A stretch of DNA of 64,000 nucleotides from an uncultured Collinsella sp. (GCA_900757185.1 CAAEMX010000021.1:1-64000); one strand, 5' to 3'; counted from the stretch's first letter, positions 1 to 11,455 are shown. The notes: generated by a model not told the origin, from the sequence alone. Numbers and translations are program-made.

Positions 1-45
1 AAAATGGATTCTAAAAAACACCTTGCCAAATAGGAGCGTCAGGAC

Positions 46-90
46 GCAAAGAGGCTCCGCCGCGCGAAGCGCGCAGCGGAGCCTCTTTGC
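46..90 (-). terminator. Terminator-like hairpin behind the glycyl-radical gene
   Basis: Perfect 15-bp inverted repeat (46-60 with 76-90) closing over a smaller GC-rich hairpin. It lies downstream of the minus-strand glycyl-radical gene. The conserved flank (GTCCTCGG, then CATGCAAA, on the minus strand) recurs behind the aldolase gene at 34745-34842, so it belongs to a repeated terminator type rather than being a unique hairpin. No long T tract follows. Confidence 0.7.
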
Positions 91-155
91 ATGTCCGAGG
101 ACGTTTTGGGAGGTAGCCCAAACAGCCCCGGCGATCCTGCGGGAGTTAAATCCCT

Positions 156-407
156 TTAGAACTTGTTGTGGAAGGTACGCGAAATGACCTCGTCCTGCTG
201 CTCCTTGGTGAGCGTGTGGAAGTTCACGGCATAGCCGGAAACGCGAATGGTCAGCTGCGGATACTTCTCGGGGTGAGCCTGAGCGTCGAGCAGCGTCTCA
301 CGGTTGAAGACGTTGATGTTCAGGTGGTGGCCACCCTTCTCGGCGTAAGCGTCGAGCATGTGGACCAGGTTATCGGCCTGAGTCTCGGAAACTTCAGAAA
401 CCTTCAT
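156..407 (-). CDS. grcA: Stand-alone glycyl-radical domain of pyruvate formate-lyase
   Basis: An 83-residue protein that matches only the C-terminal glycyl-radical segment of pyruvate formate-lyase. The motif RVSGYAV carries the radical glycine (Gly58), and it ends with the family-typical segment [14 protein letters not shown]. The ATG at 407 is chosen because AAGGAGA lies 6 bases upstream. It follows the 683-residue core enzyme by 85 bases on the same strand. The core lacks this domain, so here the small protein should be an obligate subunit that supplies the radical; in E. coli the related GrcA (YfiD) only replaces a damaged domain. No activating enzyme (pflA) is visible nearby. The obligate role is an inference. 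Confidence 0.9.
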   Translation of the reverse strand: MKVSEVSETQADNLVHMLDAYAEKGGHHLNINVFNRETLLDAQAHPEKYPQLTIRVSGYAVNFHTLTKEQQDEVISRTFHNKF

Positions 408-492
408 AATGTGTCTCCTTCGATCGATAGGCACCGGCCGAAACCGGTGCGCTAATCAGTAATCGTTATTGTTAGTATAGCACTAGCAATAG

Positions 493-2544
<2,052 letters not shown>

Positions 2545-3014
2545 TGTGTAACCACGCTCCTAGTTACGTGTAATGCGGCGCTCTCTCACACCGCTGCTTA
2601 TTGAATTCTTGAATTATCGGCTTGCACTACCGGCTTCTTCCGTTCTTCACCACACGTTGGTACAGGGAAAAACGTTTGTCCACCTTGGAACTGCAACCCA
2701 AAACCCAAGATTTCACCCGTTTGAGAAGGATAACATAGCCACCCCCTTCATCAGGGCTGTTATATGTTTCTTTTTTTATACCATTAGTGCGTTTTTAACA
2801 AATCCGCAGGAAATGTGAGCGCGAACAACTACCGTTCACCGATTTGTTTGGTATTTTTCCTTGCCTTCGTACGACGTTCACTCTAGCTGTTATGCCAGTT
2901 TTAGCAGGGTAAAGTGCCCCAGAGACCCCGCAGAAACTGCAGGGCGGCCACGGGATTTCCCCCGGGGCCGCCCTGTGGCATGGCTAGTTATTTAGCTTTG
3001 ATTGCCGCTTGGCA
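2545..3014. other. Intergenic region, pflB promoter side
   Basis: About 470 bases between the pflB start and the stop of the KdgT permease gene. It holds the permease terminator (2940-2975), an AT-rich stretch around 2755-2800 that could hold a promoter, and the motif ACCGTTCACC at 2831-2840 that recurs before other catabolic genes of this window. An open frame at 2573-2818 has no ribosome site and no family resemblance, so I do not call it a gene. Confidence 0.5.
2940..2975 (-). terminator. Terminator of the KdgT permease gene
   Basis: Ten-base perfect stem (CAGGGCGGCC at 2940-2949 with its complement at 2966-2975) about 40 bases behind the minus-strand stop of the permease gene. Confidence 0.65.
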
Positions 3015-4028
3015 TTAGGCGGCTGCGGCGGCCTTGTCGGTCGTTGCCTTGCTGTGGCCCTGGCCCTCAAAATGCTTGTAGCACCAGCTGGTGACCAGCG
3101 GGGTCAAAATGGCCGTCACGATAGCACATGCTGCGACCTGCGCCGTAGCCGTCGCGAGCACCGCACCGCCGTACATGGCCTCGTTGACGCTTGCCATGGC
3201 AGCAGGCGTGGCCACATTGGCGCCGGCGCAGCTCGAAATGGCCGCACCTGCGACACCCGTACCGCCCGTGAGCTTATCGACCGCGATGACGGGAATTGCA
3301 AAGACCACCGAGCAGATCACGCCGAGCAGGATGCCGGGAAGACCACCGTTGATAAGCTGGCCAAAGGTCATGGTCGAGCCCATGGCAAAGAAGACGAGCA
3401 CGATGATGGCGGAAAGTGCCGGTGCCATCATCTTCTTAAAGCTGGGGAAGAGGTTACCCAGGATAATGCCGACGACGATCGGCAGGATGGCGCCCACGAG
3501 CGACCAGCCGATCGGAGCCTGACCGGCAGCGCCGAGCACGATCATCGTGACCGGAGGGCCGACAACCAGCGTGGTGATGGCGACGGCGCCACGCTCGGCC
3601 TCGTTGCCCATGGTGCCCATCAGTCCAGCGTACATAGCGTTGTTGGCACCCGTGCAAGCGGCCAGCATCACCATGGCCGAGATACCAAACAGGTTGTCGT
3701 TGAACACATAAAGGATGAGCAGCGACACGGCAACGACCACGATCTGCTTGACGGCGATGATGATGGCGCCGCGGGCAGCGGCGGCAGGAGCGCTCTTAAA
3801 CGAAATCGTCGTACCGACGATGAGCAAAAAAGCGCCAACAAGCGGGCCTGCGCCCTGCTGGGTCATGCCGAGCGTAAAACTGCCGAGCGTTTTAAACAGG
3901 TCGGGGAACAGCGTGTTGAGCAGGCAGCCCAGCAAAAGCGGCACCAAGATATTGGCGCCCGGGATGGTGGACATCTTAAAGAACGGCTCTTTTGTTGCCG
4001 GCGCCTCCACCGCAGTCGATTCACTCAT
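3015..4028 (-). CDS. kdgT: 2-keto-3-deoxygluconate permease (KdgT family)
   Basis: A 337-residue inner-membrane carrier with about ten hydrophobic segments. It fits the KdgT family: the N-terminal segment PGANILVPLLLGCLLNT, a glycine-rich GGLPGILLG segment, and the conserved SSCAGANVATPAAMA near the end. The family imports 2-keto-3-deoxygluconate, a pectin or uronate breakdown product, by proton symport. The C-terminus is a short Ala/Lys-rich tail. The gene is followed by its own terminator and preceded by the terminator of an SDR gene, so the two are probably separate units that may share a pathway. Substrate assignment rests on family likeness only. Confidence 0.85.
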   Translation of the reverse strand: MSESTAVEAPATKEPFFKMSTIPGANILVPLLLGCLLNTLFPDLFKTLGSFTLGMTQQGAGPLVGAFLLIVGTTISFKSAPAAAARGAIIIAVKQIVVVAVSLLILYVFNDNLFGISAMVMLAACTGANNAMYAGLMGTMGNEAERGAVAITTLVVGPPVTMIVLGAAGQAPIGWSLVGAILPIVVGIILGNLFPSFKKMMAPALSAIIVLVFFAMGSTMTFGQLINGGLPGILLGVICSVVFAIPVIAVDKLTGGTGVAGAAISSCAGANVATPAAMASVNEAMYGGAVLATATAQVAACAIVTAILTPLVTSWCYKHFEGQGHSKATTDKAAAAA

Positions 4029-4085
4029 TTATATCTCCTTTTGATGCGTGCGACACGCGGCCACACGCTCCTGTGTCAGAAAGAA

Positions 4086-4117
4086 GGCGACGGTCCCGAG
4101 TCGCAGGAGCCGTCGCC
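4086..4117 (-). terminator. Terminator between SDR gene and permease
   Basis: Stem GGCGACGG (4086-4093) with CCGTCGCC (4110-4117), located just behind the stop of the minus-strand SDR gene. Confidence 0.6.
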
Positions 4118-4136
4118 GAATTAACGTCGCGGGGTA

Positions 4137-4886
4137 TTACCCGTCCAGAACGATGCCACCGTCGCAGTCACCAATCTCGCCGTTCACGAAGCTGGCGAGG
4201 TCGGAAGCGAAGAAGAGCACCATCTGCGCAGGCTCGCTGGCCTGGGCGGCGCGGCCCAGAGGAATACCGTTGATGATGCGCTGAGAGTTCTCGTCAGAGA
4301 GAATCGAGGTCATATCGGTAAGGGTGAGCGACGGGCACACGGCGTTGCAGCGGACGCCAAACTTGCCGCCTTCCTTGGCGACTGCCTTGGTTAGACCGTT
4401 AACACCGGCCTTGGAGCTCGCGTAAGCCGCGGTGCCGAGCAGGCCACCACCGATCTTGCCAGCAACAGAGCTCACGTTGACGATAGTGCCGGCATGGGCC
4501 GCCTTAAAGTGCGGGTACACGGCGTTCATCATGGTAAAGGTGCCGTTGAGGTTGATGTCGATGGTGCGACGCCACTCAGTGTCATCGATCTCGTCGAACT
4601 TCTTGGTGCTGATAACGCCAGCGCAGTTGATCAGGATGTTGGTTTGCGGCAGGTCCGTAAAAATCTGCTCGACGGTCTCACGCGCCTTGGGCGCATCGGC
4701 AACATCGAGCTGATAGAACTTGTTGCCCTCGCCAAGCTCGGCCACAGCGGCCTCGCCCTTAGCAGCGTTCCTTGCGATGAGCGCGACGTGTCCGCCGCCC
4801 GCGACGATGCCCTTGGCGATCTCGAGGCCAATGCCCTGAGTGCCACCCGTGACAATCGCGGTCTTGCCCGTGAAGTCAAATGCCAT
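4137..4886 (-). CDS. SDR-family NAD(P)-dependent oxidoreductase
   Basis: A 249-residue classical short-chain dehydrogenase. It has the nucleotide-binding TGGTQGIG near residue 14, NCAG near residue 88, the catalytic serine in VSSVAG and the YASSK tyrosine-lysine pair. The C-terminal DCDGGIVLDG is typical of the FabG-like and sugar-acid branch. Being next to a KdgT permease suggests a sugar-acid dehydrogenase (KduD or gluconate 5-dehydrogenase type), but the sequence itself does not settle the substrate. A terminator separates it from the permease gene. Confidence 0.85.
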   Translation of the reverse strand: MAFDFTGKTAIVTGGTQGIGLEIAKGIVAGGGHVALIARNAAKGEAAVAELGEGNKFYQLDVADAPKARETVEQIFTDLPQTNILINCAGVISTKKFDEIDDTEWRRTIDINLNGTFTMMNAVYPHFKAAHAGTIVNVSSVAGKIGGGLLGTAAYASSKAGVNGLTKAVAKEGGKFGVRCNAVCPSLTLTDMTSILSDENSQRIINGIPLGRAAQASEPAQMVLFFASDLASFVNGEIGDCDGGIVLDG

Positions 4887-5175
4887 GACTCCATCCCCCT
4901 TTATATAAGGTGTCTCCTTGCGGGAAGTTGGAGCATCGCACGTGGCGATAAATGAGTCCCAGTCGTCATGGTGGTGACAACCCCTCGCCTAACCGCGTGC
5001 ATGATAATTCTTTGAAACGCTACAATTATTGAATGATTTTAAGTCTTTATGCGCTCTTTATATTGACTGGCAGTCACGTAGATTTTTGGAACATGCCTCA
5101 AAATCTGCCGGTTAGGGCGTGCGTACGTGGGTATCATCTTTCACCGAAAATAGTTTCTAGTGTTAGGGGTTTTCG

Positions 5176-5625
5176 GTGGAAGATACCGATTTCCATGAGC
5201 TTGGGCGTCAGCTCTTAACTGAGTTTGGCAGCATGCATCAGCGCATTTCGCGCTTTGCGGACAAAGCTCTCGGCGGCGAGATGGCTGTCATGCGCGCTCT
5301 CATGCTCGCTGGCGGTTCGCTCACGCCGAGCGAACTCGCTGATCGCGCCTGGGTCTCGAACGCCCGCATCGCCAATATCCTACGCGCTCTCGAAGCCAAG
5401 GGCTGGGTTGAGCGTGAGCACTCAAAGACCGACCGTCGTCGCGTACACGTCACGGTGACCGACAAGGGATTCCATGATCTCGAAATCAAACGTCGGGAAT
5501 TCGAGAACCGCACTGCGGCTTTCCTCGAGCAGCTCGGCGAAACAGATACCCAAGAGATGGTGCGTCTTCTAAGGCGTGCCAACGAAATTATCGACCGTAA
5601 TCAAGAAAGGAGAGATGCCGAGTGA
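5176..5625 (+). CDS. MarR-family transcriptional regulator
   Basis: A 149-residue winged-helix protein with the MarR core: SELADRAWVSNARIANILRALEAKGWVER as the HTH (about residues 51-79), then the DRR wing (TDRRRVHVTVTDKG). The start is GTG at 5176, six bases after AGGGG. Its stop overlaps the start of the first ABC subunit by four bases, so regulator and transporter are translationally coupled. In such pairs the regulator commonly represses its own operon and is released by a transported drug or lipid; that is inference here. Confidence 0.9.
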   Translation: MEDTDFHELGRQLLTEFGSMHQRISRFADKALGGEMAVMRALMLAGGSLTPSELADRAWVSNARIANILRALEAKGWVEREHSKTDRRRVHVTVTDKGFHDLEIKRREFENRTAAFLEQLGETDTQEMVRLLRRANEIIDRNQERRDAE

Positions 5626-7988
5626 GGATTCTCAAGCTCTTTAAAAAGCATGTCCTGGCACTGTTCGCAGCTATCGTGCTTATCGTAATCAGCTGTAACG
5701 CCGATCTGGCGCTGCCTACCTACATGAGCGACATCGTCGACGTGGGCGTGCAGCAAGGCGGCATCGCCTCGCCCGTGCCCGACACCATCCGCGCCGAATC
5801 GCTCGACGACCTCGAACTCTTTATGAGCGCCAAGGACGCCAAGGCTGTGGAGGCCGTGTTTAGCAAGGCTGACAAAAACGACATTCGAACGTACAAGGGC
5901 ACCGAGGAAGAGCGTGCCGATGGAGGCAAGATTGCCGACATTATGAGCCTGCCCGAGACTGTCGTTCTTTCGCTCAACCAGGGCATTGACGCCGACTCTA
6001 TGGGCGACATGATGGGCTCGTCCAGCGAGAAAGACAGCAACGCTGCCCAGGCCATGCCCACCCCCGAGCAGATGGCGGCGATGACGCCCGAGCAGCTCGC
6101 CGAGATGCAGCAGAAGGCCGTAGCGGCGCAGAACATGCAAAAGCAGATTGATGCCGACGGCGGTAAGATCACCATGAAGAGCCTGCGCCTGGGTGTCGAG
6201 GGCGGTCTGGTAGACCAAAGCAAGCTCGTCGAGGGCGCCAACCAAATGGCGGACAAAATGGGCTCCATGTCGGGCTCCATCGTGACCCAGCGCGCCGTGA
6301 GCTATGTACAGGACGAGTACAAGGCGCAGGGCATCGACCCCGCTGACGTGCAGAACGCCTACCTGAGCCGCATAGCGACCACGATGTTTGGTCTGTGCCT
6401 GATCTCGCTTGTCGCCACCATCCTGACCGGCGCCGTGGCTTCGCGCACCGCCTGTTCCATCGCCCGCGACCTGCGCCGCGAGACCTTCAACAAGGTTATG
6501 CACTTCTCGCCGGCCGAGGTGGGCAAGTTTAGCCAGGCCTCGCTCATCACCCGCTGCACCAACGACATTCAGCAGATCCAGATGGCCGCAACCCTGTTCA
6601 TCCGCATGTGCCTGATGGCCCCCGTCATGGGCATCGTCGCTGTCATGCGCGTCCTGGCCAACCACACCGGCCTGGAGTGGACCATCGCCGTGGCCATCAT
6701 CGCGGTCTCGGCCGTCGTCGGCGTGCTTATGGGCCTCACCATGCCCAAGTTCAAAAAGATGCAGAGCTTTGTGGACCGTGTGAACCTTACCGCCCGCGAG
6801 CTGCTCGACGGCCTTATGCCTATCCGTTCGTTCAACCGCGAGGAGCATGAGCTCGAGCGTTTTGACAAGGCGTCGCTCGACCTGATGACCACGCAGCTCT
6901 ACACCAACCGCGCCATGAGCTTTATGATGCCGCTCATGATGCTCGTCATGAACTGCATCACCGTGCTCATCGTCTGGTTTGGCGCGCAGGGCGTGTCCGA
7001 CGGCGTAATGCAGGTCGGCAACATGATGGCGTTTATCTCCTACACCATGCAGATCGTCATGGCGTTTATGATCCTCACCATGGTTTCGGTCATCCTGCCC
7101 CGCGCCGAGGTCGCAGCCGAGCGCGTGGAAGAGGTCATCACCTGCCCCACGAGCATCAACGACCCCGCCTCGCCCAAACTGCCTGCTGCCAGCGCGCCGC
7201 GCGGTGAGCTCACCTTCCGCGACGTGAGCTTCCAGTATCCCGATGCCCGTGCCGACGTCATCAGCGGCGTGAACTTCACCACGCACGCCGGTCAGATGCT
7301 CGGCATCATTGGCTCCACGGGCTCGGGCAAGTCCACGCTCGTGCAGCTGATTCCGCGCCTGTACGACGTCACGGGCGGCAGCATTTCGCTCGACGGCGTC
7401 GACGTGCGCGATATGACCCTCTCCGAGCTGCGCCGACGCATTGGTTACATCCCGCAGCAGGGTCGCCTGTTCTCGGGCACCGTCGAGAGCAACCTCAAGT
7501 TTGCCGGCGACATGGTAAGCGACGAGGACATGCACCAGGCTGCGCGCATCGCACAGGCCGAGGACTTTATCGCCGAGCGCGAGGGCGGCTACGACTCCCC
7601 CATCAGCCAGGGCGGCTCCAATGTTTCGGGCGGTCAGCGTCAGCGCCTGGCCATCGCCCGCGCGTTGGCCAAAAAGCCCGAGGTCGTGGTGTTCGATGAC
7701 TCGTTTAGCGCCCTCGACTACAAGACCGACGCGCGCCTGCGCGAGGAGCTGGCCAAAAACGTTACCGACGCCGCACTCGTGGTCGTGGCCCAGCGCATCG
7801 CGACCATCATGCACGCCGACCAGATTATCGTGCTCGACGACGGTCACGTGGTGGGCACCGGTACGCACGAGGAGCTGCTGCACAGCTGCCCAGCGTACCT
7901 GGAGATCGCACAGTCGCAGCTTTCCGCCGAGGAGCTGGGGCTTACCCAAGAAGAAATTGCAGCCGTTATGGAAGGAGGCGAGCACTAA
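5622..7988 (+). CDS. ABC exporter half, with degenerate catalytic site
   Basis: A 788-residue multidrug-type ABC exporter half (membrane domain fused to ATPase). Walker A GSTGSGKST is near residue 564, the signature VSGGQRQR near 668 and Walker B VVVFDDSFSALD near 690. The usual catalytic Glu after Walker B is Asp, as in the degenerate subunit of heterodimeric exporters. Between the first membrane segment and the second lies an insertion of about 210 residues, rich in Met and Gln, predicted to be outside the membrane. The GTG start overlaps the MarR stop, and the gene overlaps the next subunit by one base. The two proteins should form a heterodimer. Substrate unknown. Confidence 0.92.
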   Translation: MRILKLFKKHVLALFAAIVLIVISCNADLALPTYMSDIVDVGVQQGGIASPVPDTIRAESLDDLELFMSAKDAKAVEAVFSKADKNDIRTYKGTEEERADGGKIADIMSLPETVVLSLNQGIDADSMGDMMGSSSEKDSNAAQAMPTPEQMAAMTPEQLAEMQQKAVAAQNMQKQIDADGGKITMKSLRLGVEGGLVDQSKLVEGANQMADKMGSMSGSIVTQRAVSYVQDEYKAQGIDPADVQNAYLSRIATTMFGLCLISLVATILTGAVASRTACSIARDLRRETFNKVMHFSPAEVGKFSQASLITRCTNDIQQIQMAATLFIRMCLMAPVMGIVAVMRVLANHTGLEWTIAVAIIAVSAVVGVLMGLTMPKFKKMQSFVDRVNLTARELLDGLMPIRSFNREEHELERFDKASLDLMTTQLYTNRAMSFMMPLMMLVMNCITVLIVWFGAQGVSDGVMQVGNMMAFISYTMQIVMAFMILTMVSVILPRAEVAAERVEEVITCPTSINDPASPKLPAASAPRGELTFRDVSFQYPDARADVISGVNFTTHAGQMLGIIGSTGSGKSTLVQLIPRLYDVTGGSISLDGVDVRDMTLSELRRRIGYIPQQGRLFSGTVESNLKFAGDMVSDEDMHQAARIAQAEDFIAEREGGYDSPISQGGSNVSGGQRQRLAIARALAKKPEVVVFDDSFSALDYKTDARLREELAKNVTDAALVVVAQRIATIMHADQIIVLDDGHVVGTGTHEELLHSCPAYLEIAQSQLSAEELGLTQEEIAAVMEGGEH

Positions 7989-9844
7989 TGGCGGACGAGA
8001 CCAAAACTCAGATTCCCAAACCCACCCGCCGGCGCGGTCCCATGGGCCGCATGGGTGGCATGGGCCGCGGCGAAAAGGCCAAGGACTTTAAGGGCACCAT
8101 GAGGCAGCTACTCGGCTATATCGGTCAGCACAAGATTGCCGTGTTTGCCGCCGTCGCCTTTGCCGTGTGCTCGGTCATCTTTAACATTGTGGGACCCAAG
8201 GTGCTCGGCCAGGTTACGACCAAACTGTTCGAAGGCCTGGTCTCCAAGGTCAATGGTACCGGCGATGTCGACTTTGCCTGGATCGCCAAGACGCTCGGCT
8301 TTTTGCTCTGCCTGTACCTGGCAAGCTCTGCCTGCAGTCTGATCCAGGGCTGGCTCATGACCGGCGTCACGCAAAAGATCTGCTACCGCATGCGCAAGGA
8401 GATCGCCGCCAAGATTGCCGTCGTGCCGATGAGCTACTTTAACGGTCACAGCAAGGGCGACGTACTCAGCCGCATCACCAACGATGTCGACACGCTGGGT
8501 CAGTCGCTCAACCAGAGCGTGACGCAGCTTATTACGTCCGTCACGCAGATTATCGGCGTGCTCGTCATGATGCTGTCGATCAGCCTGCCGCTCACCGGCG
8601 TCACCGTGCTCACGCTGCCGGCAGCCGCGATTATCCTGACCGTAATGATCCACTTCTCGCAGCCGTACTTCCGCGAGCAACAGCAAGTCCTGGGCACCGT
8701 CAACGGCATCATCGAGGAAGACTTTGCCGGCCAGAACGTCATTCAGGTGTTCGACCGCGCCGAGGCCTCGATCGAGGAGTTCGACAAGGAGAACGACCGT
8801 CTCTTTATTAGCGGCTGGCGCTCGCAGTTCCTGTCGGGCCTGATGATGCCGCTTATGAGCTTGGTGGGCAACATGGGCTACGTGGGCGTCGTCGTGGTGG
8901 GTGCGCAGCTCGCGCTGACCGGCAATGCCACGCCTGGCGATATTCAGAGCTTTATCCAGTACGTTCGCAACTTTACGCAACCCGTGCAGCAGCTGGGCAA
9001 CGTAAGCAACACGATGCAGTCGATGGCCGCTGCCACCGAGCGCGTCTTTGAGTTCCTGGCCGCGCCCGAGGAGGAGCAGAAGGCCGACGCGCAGATTCCC
9101 GAGAAGCGCCCCGGCCACGTGGAGTTTGACCATGTGAAGTTTGGCTACACGCCCGACAAGACCATCATCCACGACTTTAGCTGCGAGGCGCAGCCCGGCC
9201 AGACCATCGCCATCGTCGGTCCCACCGGCGCCGGCAAGACCACGCTCATTAAGCTGCTGCAGCGCTTTTACGACGTGGACGGCGGTTCGCTGCGCGTCGA
9301 GGGCGTCGACGTGCGCGACTGGGACCGCGCGGCGCTGCGCGGCGAGTTTGCCATGGTGCTGCAGGACACCTGGCTGTTTAACGGCACCATCCGCGAGAAC
9401 ATCCGCTACGGACGCCCCGATGCGACCGACGCCGAGGTCGAGGCCGCCGCACGCGCCGCACGCTGCGACCACTTTATCCATACGCTCGCCGGTGGCTACG
9501 ACTTTATGATCAACGAGGAGGGCACTAACCTGTCGCAGGGTCAGCGCCAGCTCGTGACCATCGCCCGCGCCATTTTGGCCGACCGTCCGGCGCTGATTCT
9601 GGACGAGGCGACCTCCAACGTCGATACCCGCACCGAGGAGCTCATCCAGCGCGCCATGGATGCGCTGATGCAGGGCCGCACGAGCTTTGTCATCGCGCAC
9701 CGCCTGTCCACGATCCGCAACGCTGACGTCATCCTGGTCATCCGCGACGGCGACATCGTCGAAAAGGGCACGCACGACGAGCTGCTCGCCCAGGGCGGCT
9801 TCTACGCCGACCTGTATAACTCGCAGTTCGACGAGGCGGCGTAG
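7988..9844 (+). CDS. ABC exporter half, canonical catalytic site
   Basis: A 618-residue partner of the previous gene. It begins with a cytoplasmic basic tail, then six membrane segments, then the ATPase: Walker A GPTGAGKTT near residue 411, signature LSQGQRQL near 515, Walker B LILDEATSNVD near 536 with the catalytic Glu intact, and the switch histidine in IAHRLS. It would provide the functional hydrolysis site of the heterodimer together with the degenerate partner. The start ATG overlaps the partner's stop (TAATG). A strong terminator follows. Confidence 0.93.
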   Translation: MADETKTQIPKPTRRRGPMGRMGGMGRGEKAKDFKGTMRQLLGYIGQHKIAVFAAVAFAVCSVIFNIVGPKVLGQVTTKLFEGLVSKVNGTGDVDFAWIAKTLGFLLCLYLASSACSLIQGWLMTGVTQKICYRMRKEIAAKIAVVPMSYFNGHSKGDVLSRITNDVDTLGQSLNQSVTQLITSVTQIIGVLVMMLSISLPLTGVTVLTLPAAAIILTVMIHFSQPYFREQQQVLGTVNGIIEEDFAGQNVIQVFDRAEASIEEFDKENDRLFISGWRSQFLSGLMMPLMSLVGNMGYVGVVVVGAQLALTGNATPGDIQSFIQYVRNFTQPVQQLGNVSNTMQSMAAATERVFEFLAAPEEEQKADAQIPEKRPGHVEFDHVKFGYTPDKTIIHDFSCEAQPGQTIAIVGPTGAGKTTLIKLLQRFYDVDGGSLRVEGVDVRDWDRAALRGEFAMVLQDTWLFNGTIRENIRYGRPDATDAEVEAAARAARCDHFIHTLAGGYDFMINEEGTNLSQGQRQLVTIARAILADRPALILDEATSNVDTRTEELIQRAMDALMQGRTSFVIAHRLSTIRNADVILVIRDGDIVEKGTHDELLAQGGFYADLYNSQFDEAA

Positions 9845-9878
9845 AATCGGCCGCAGGGAGCGGATGACGCCCGAGAAC

Positions 9879-9911
9879 GGGGGCGCAGGACAACCTGCGC
9901 CCCCCTTTTTT
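9879..9911 (+). terminator. Terminator of the MarR-ABC operon
   Basis: Eleven-base GC-rich stem (9879-9889 with 9894-9904), loop ACAA, followed by a T tract (9906-9911). Classic intrinsic terminator. Confidence 0.95.
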
Positions 9912-9970
9912 GTTCTGCGGCCCCTCAAACCGCCTCCCCTGGGACCTGATTGACAGCTCCTCCCAGGCTC

Positions 9971-10203
9971 TGTGTGCAAAAAATGGCAATTATGAGTACT
10001 GTTACCTTTTTAGCAACAGCCACAACAGTCCCAAATGCCGTTTTCACGGCTTACACGCGTCCCTAAATTGATCAAACAGCCCTATAGCGGACTTATATGT
10101 GTTTGTATTAATGAACATATTTTGCTGTTATGTCTATTATTTTGCGAAGACAATATGCTACTAAGATGGCAACCGTACTCATATTTGGCATTTTTTGCCC
10201 ACG
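9971..10203. repeat. Inverted-repeat element with 48-bp ends and AT-rich middle
   Basis: The segment 9971-10018 and the reverse complement of 10156-10203 align over about 48 bases with few differences; both contain GCAAAAAATG and TATGAGTAC. The roughly 137 bases between them are AT-rich compared with the surrounding genes and contain a small hairpin (GCCGT/ACGGC at 10036-10049). No coding capacity is evident. It may be a miniature inverted-repeat element or a pair of divergent regulatory sites. Confidence 0.6.
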
Positions 10204-10423
10204 GGGTGTTTCCTGGGGAACCAACAACGGCTTTAGGGCCCCGCGCGGCGCCGCTCCCTCCCGGCATCCGCCGGCGTTTCCCCAGATAAAACCTACCAAA
10301 ATAAACCTGTCCCTTTTTGGCAGGTTTCGGGTCGGCGAGGGGTTGCACTTTAGCGTGCGACAGCGGATAATGCCGAGCATTCGACAATGCTCTCGTTGCC
10401 ATCAATTGATTGAGGAGGCCCCT
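10204..10423 (+). promoter_or_regulatory. Leader region of DAHP synthase
   Basis: The remaining intergenic stretch before the DAHP synthase gene contains three possible hairpins: CTGGGGAA/TTCCCCAG (10213-10220, 10278-10285), AAACCTG/CAGGTTT (10303-10309, 10321-10327) and GAGCATT/AATGCTC (10375-10392). The last two lie in the expected 5' untranslated region. An attenuation role is possible but unproven; no leader peptide rich in aromatic residues is evident. Confidence 0.35.
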
Positions 10424-11455
10424 ATGGCCATGAAATTCAAACGCAGGCTGCCGATCCCCATGGAGATCCGCGAGGAAATGCCGCTCTCCGCCGAGCTTAC
10501 CGCCAAGAAGCAGGCATTCGATGCCGAAGTCGCCAAGGTCTTTACCGGCGAGGACGCACGCAAGGTGCTCATCATCGGCCCGTGCTCTGCCGACCGCGAG
10601 GATTCGGTCCTCGAGTACATGAACCGACTGGCCAAGACCGCCGAGGAGGTCAAGGACAAGCTCATCATCATTCCGCGCGTCTACACCAACAAGCCGCGTA
10701 CTAAGGGCACCGGTTACAAGGGTCTTCTGCACAACCCCAACCCCGAGGCTCCCGACGACCTGCTCGAGGGCGTTAAGGCCATCCGCCACATGCACCTGCG
10801 CGTCATCGAGGAAACGGGCTTCTTCACCGCCGACGAGATGCTCTACCCCTCCAACTATCAGTATCTCGTTGACCTGCTGAGCTATGTTGCCGTGGGCGCA
10901 CGCTCGGTCGAGAACCAGGAGCATCGCCTGGTGTCGAGCGGCATTTCGGTACCCGTCGGCATGAAGAATCCCACTGCCGGCTCTACCACCGTTATGCTCA
11001 ACTCCATTTACGCTGCGCAGGCGCACCAGAGCTTCATCTTCCGCAACTGGGAGGTCGAGTGTGACGGCAATCCGCTCGCGCACGCCGTTATGCGTGGCTA
11101 CATCGGTCTCGACGGTCGTACCTACCCCAATTACCACTACGAGCACCTGGAGCGCCTGGCCGAGCGCTATACCGAGCACGCCGGCTATGCCAATCCGGCA
11201 GCGGTCATCGACTGCAACCACGACAACTCGGGCAAGCGTCCGCTGGAGCAGTATCGCATTTGCAAGGAAGTGCTCGACAGCTGCCGCCGCAACGAGTCCA
11301 TCTCCAAGCTGGTCAAGGGCTTTATGATCGAGTCCTACCTGGAGGACGGCAACCAGCCGGTCGATGGCGGCGTCTTTGGCAAGTCAATCACCGACCCGTG
11401 CCTGGGCTGGGAAAAGACCGACTACCTCATCCACGAGATCGCGGAGCGTATTTAG
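10424..11455 (+). CDS. 3-deoxy-7-phosphoheptulonate synthase (DAHP synthase, AroF/G/H type)
   Basis: A 343-residue cytoplasmic enzyme that condenses phosphoenolpyruvate and erythrose-4-phosphate, the first step of aromatic amino acid synthesis. Type I family motifs are present: GPCSADR, PRVYTNKPRT, KNPTAGS, and DCNHDNSGKRP with metal-binding residues. The ATG at 10424 is chosen because GAGGAGG lies 5 bases upstream; the open frame extends further up but without a ribosome site. No other aro genes are adjacent. A nested-palindrome repeat begins at its stop codon. Which aromatic amino acid inhibits it cannot be told from the sequence. Confidence 0.94.
   Translation: MAMKFKRRLPIPMEIREEMPLSAELTAKKQAFDAEVAKVFTGEDARKVLIIGPCSADREDSVLEYMNRLAKTAEEVKDKLIIIPRVYTNKPRTKGTGYKGLLHNPNPEAPDDLLEGVKAIRHMHLRVIEETGFFTADEMLYPSNYQYLVDLLSYVAVGARSVENQEHRLVSSGISVPVGMKNPTAGSTTVMLNSIYAAQAHQSFIFRNWEVECDGNPLAHAVMRGYIGLDGRTYPNYHYEHLERLAERYTEHAGYANPAAVIDCNHDNSGKRPLEQYRICKEVLDSCRRNESISKLVKGFMIESYLEDGNQPVDGGVFGKSITDPCLGWEKTDYLIHEIAERI

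Noticed and set aside
2573..2818. 81-codon frame between pflB and the permease gene
   Set aside because: No ribosome site, no recognisable domain, overlaps the pflB promoter region.
5601..7985. 794-codon open frame opposite the first ABC subunit
   Set aside because: Shadow of the ABC gene; low-complexity His/Gly/Asp-rich translation and no ribosome site.
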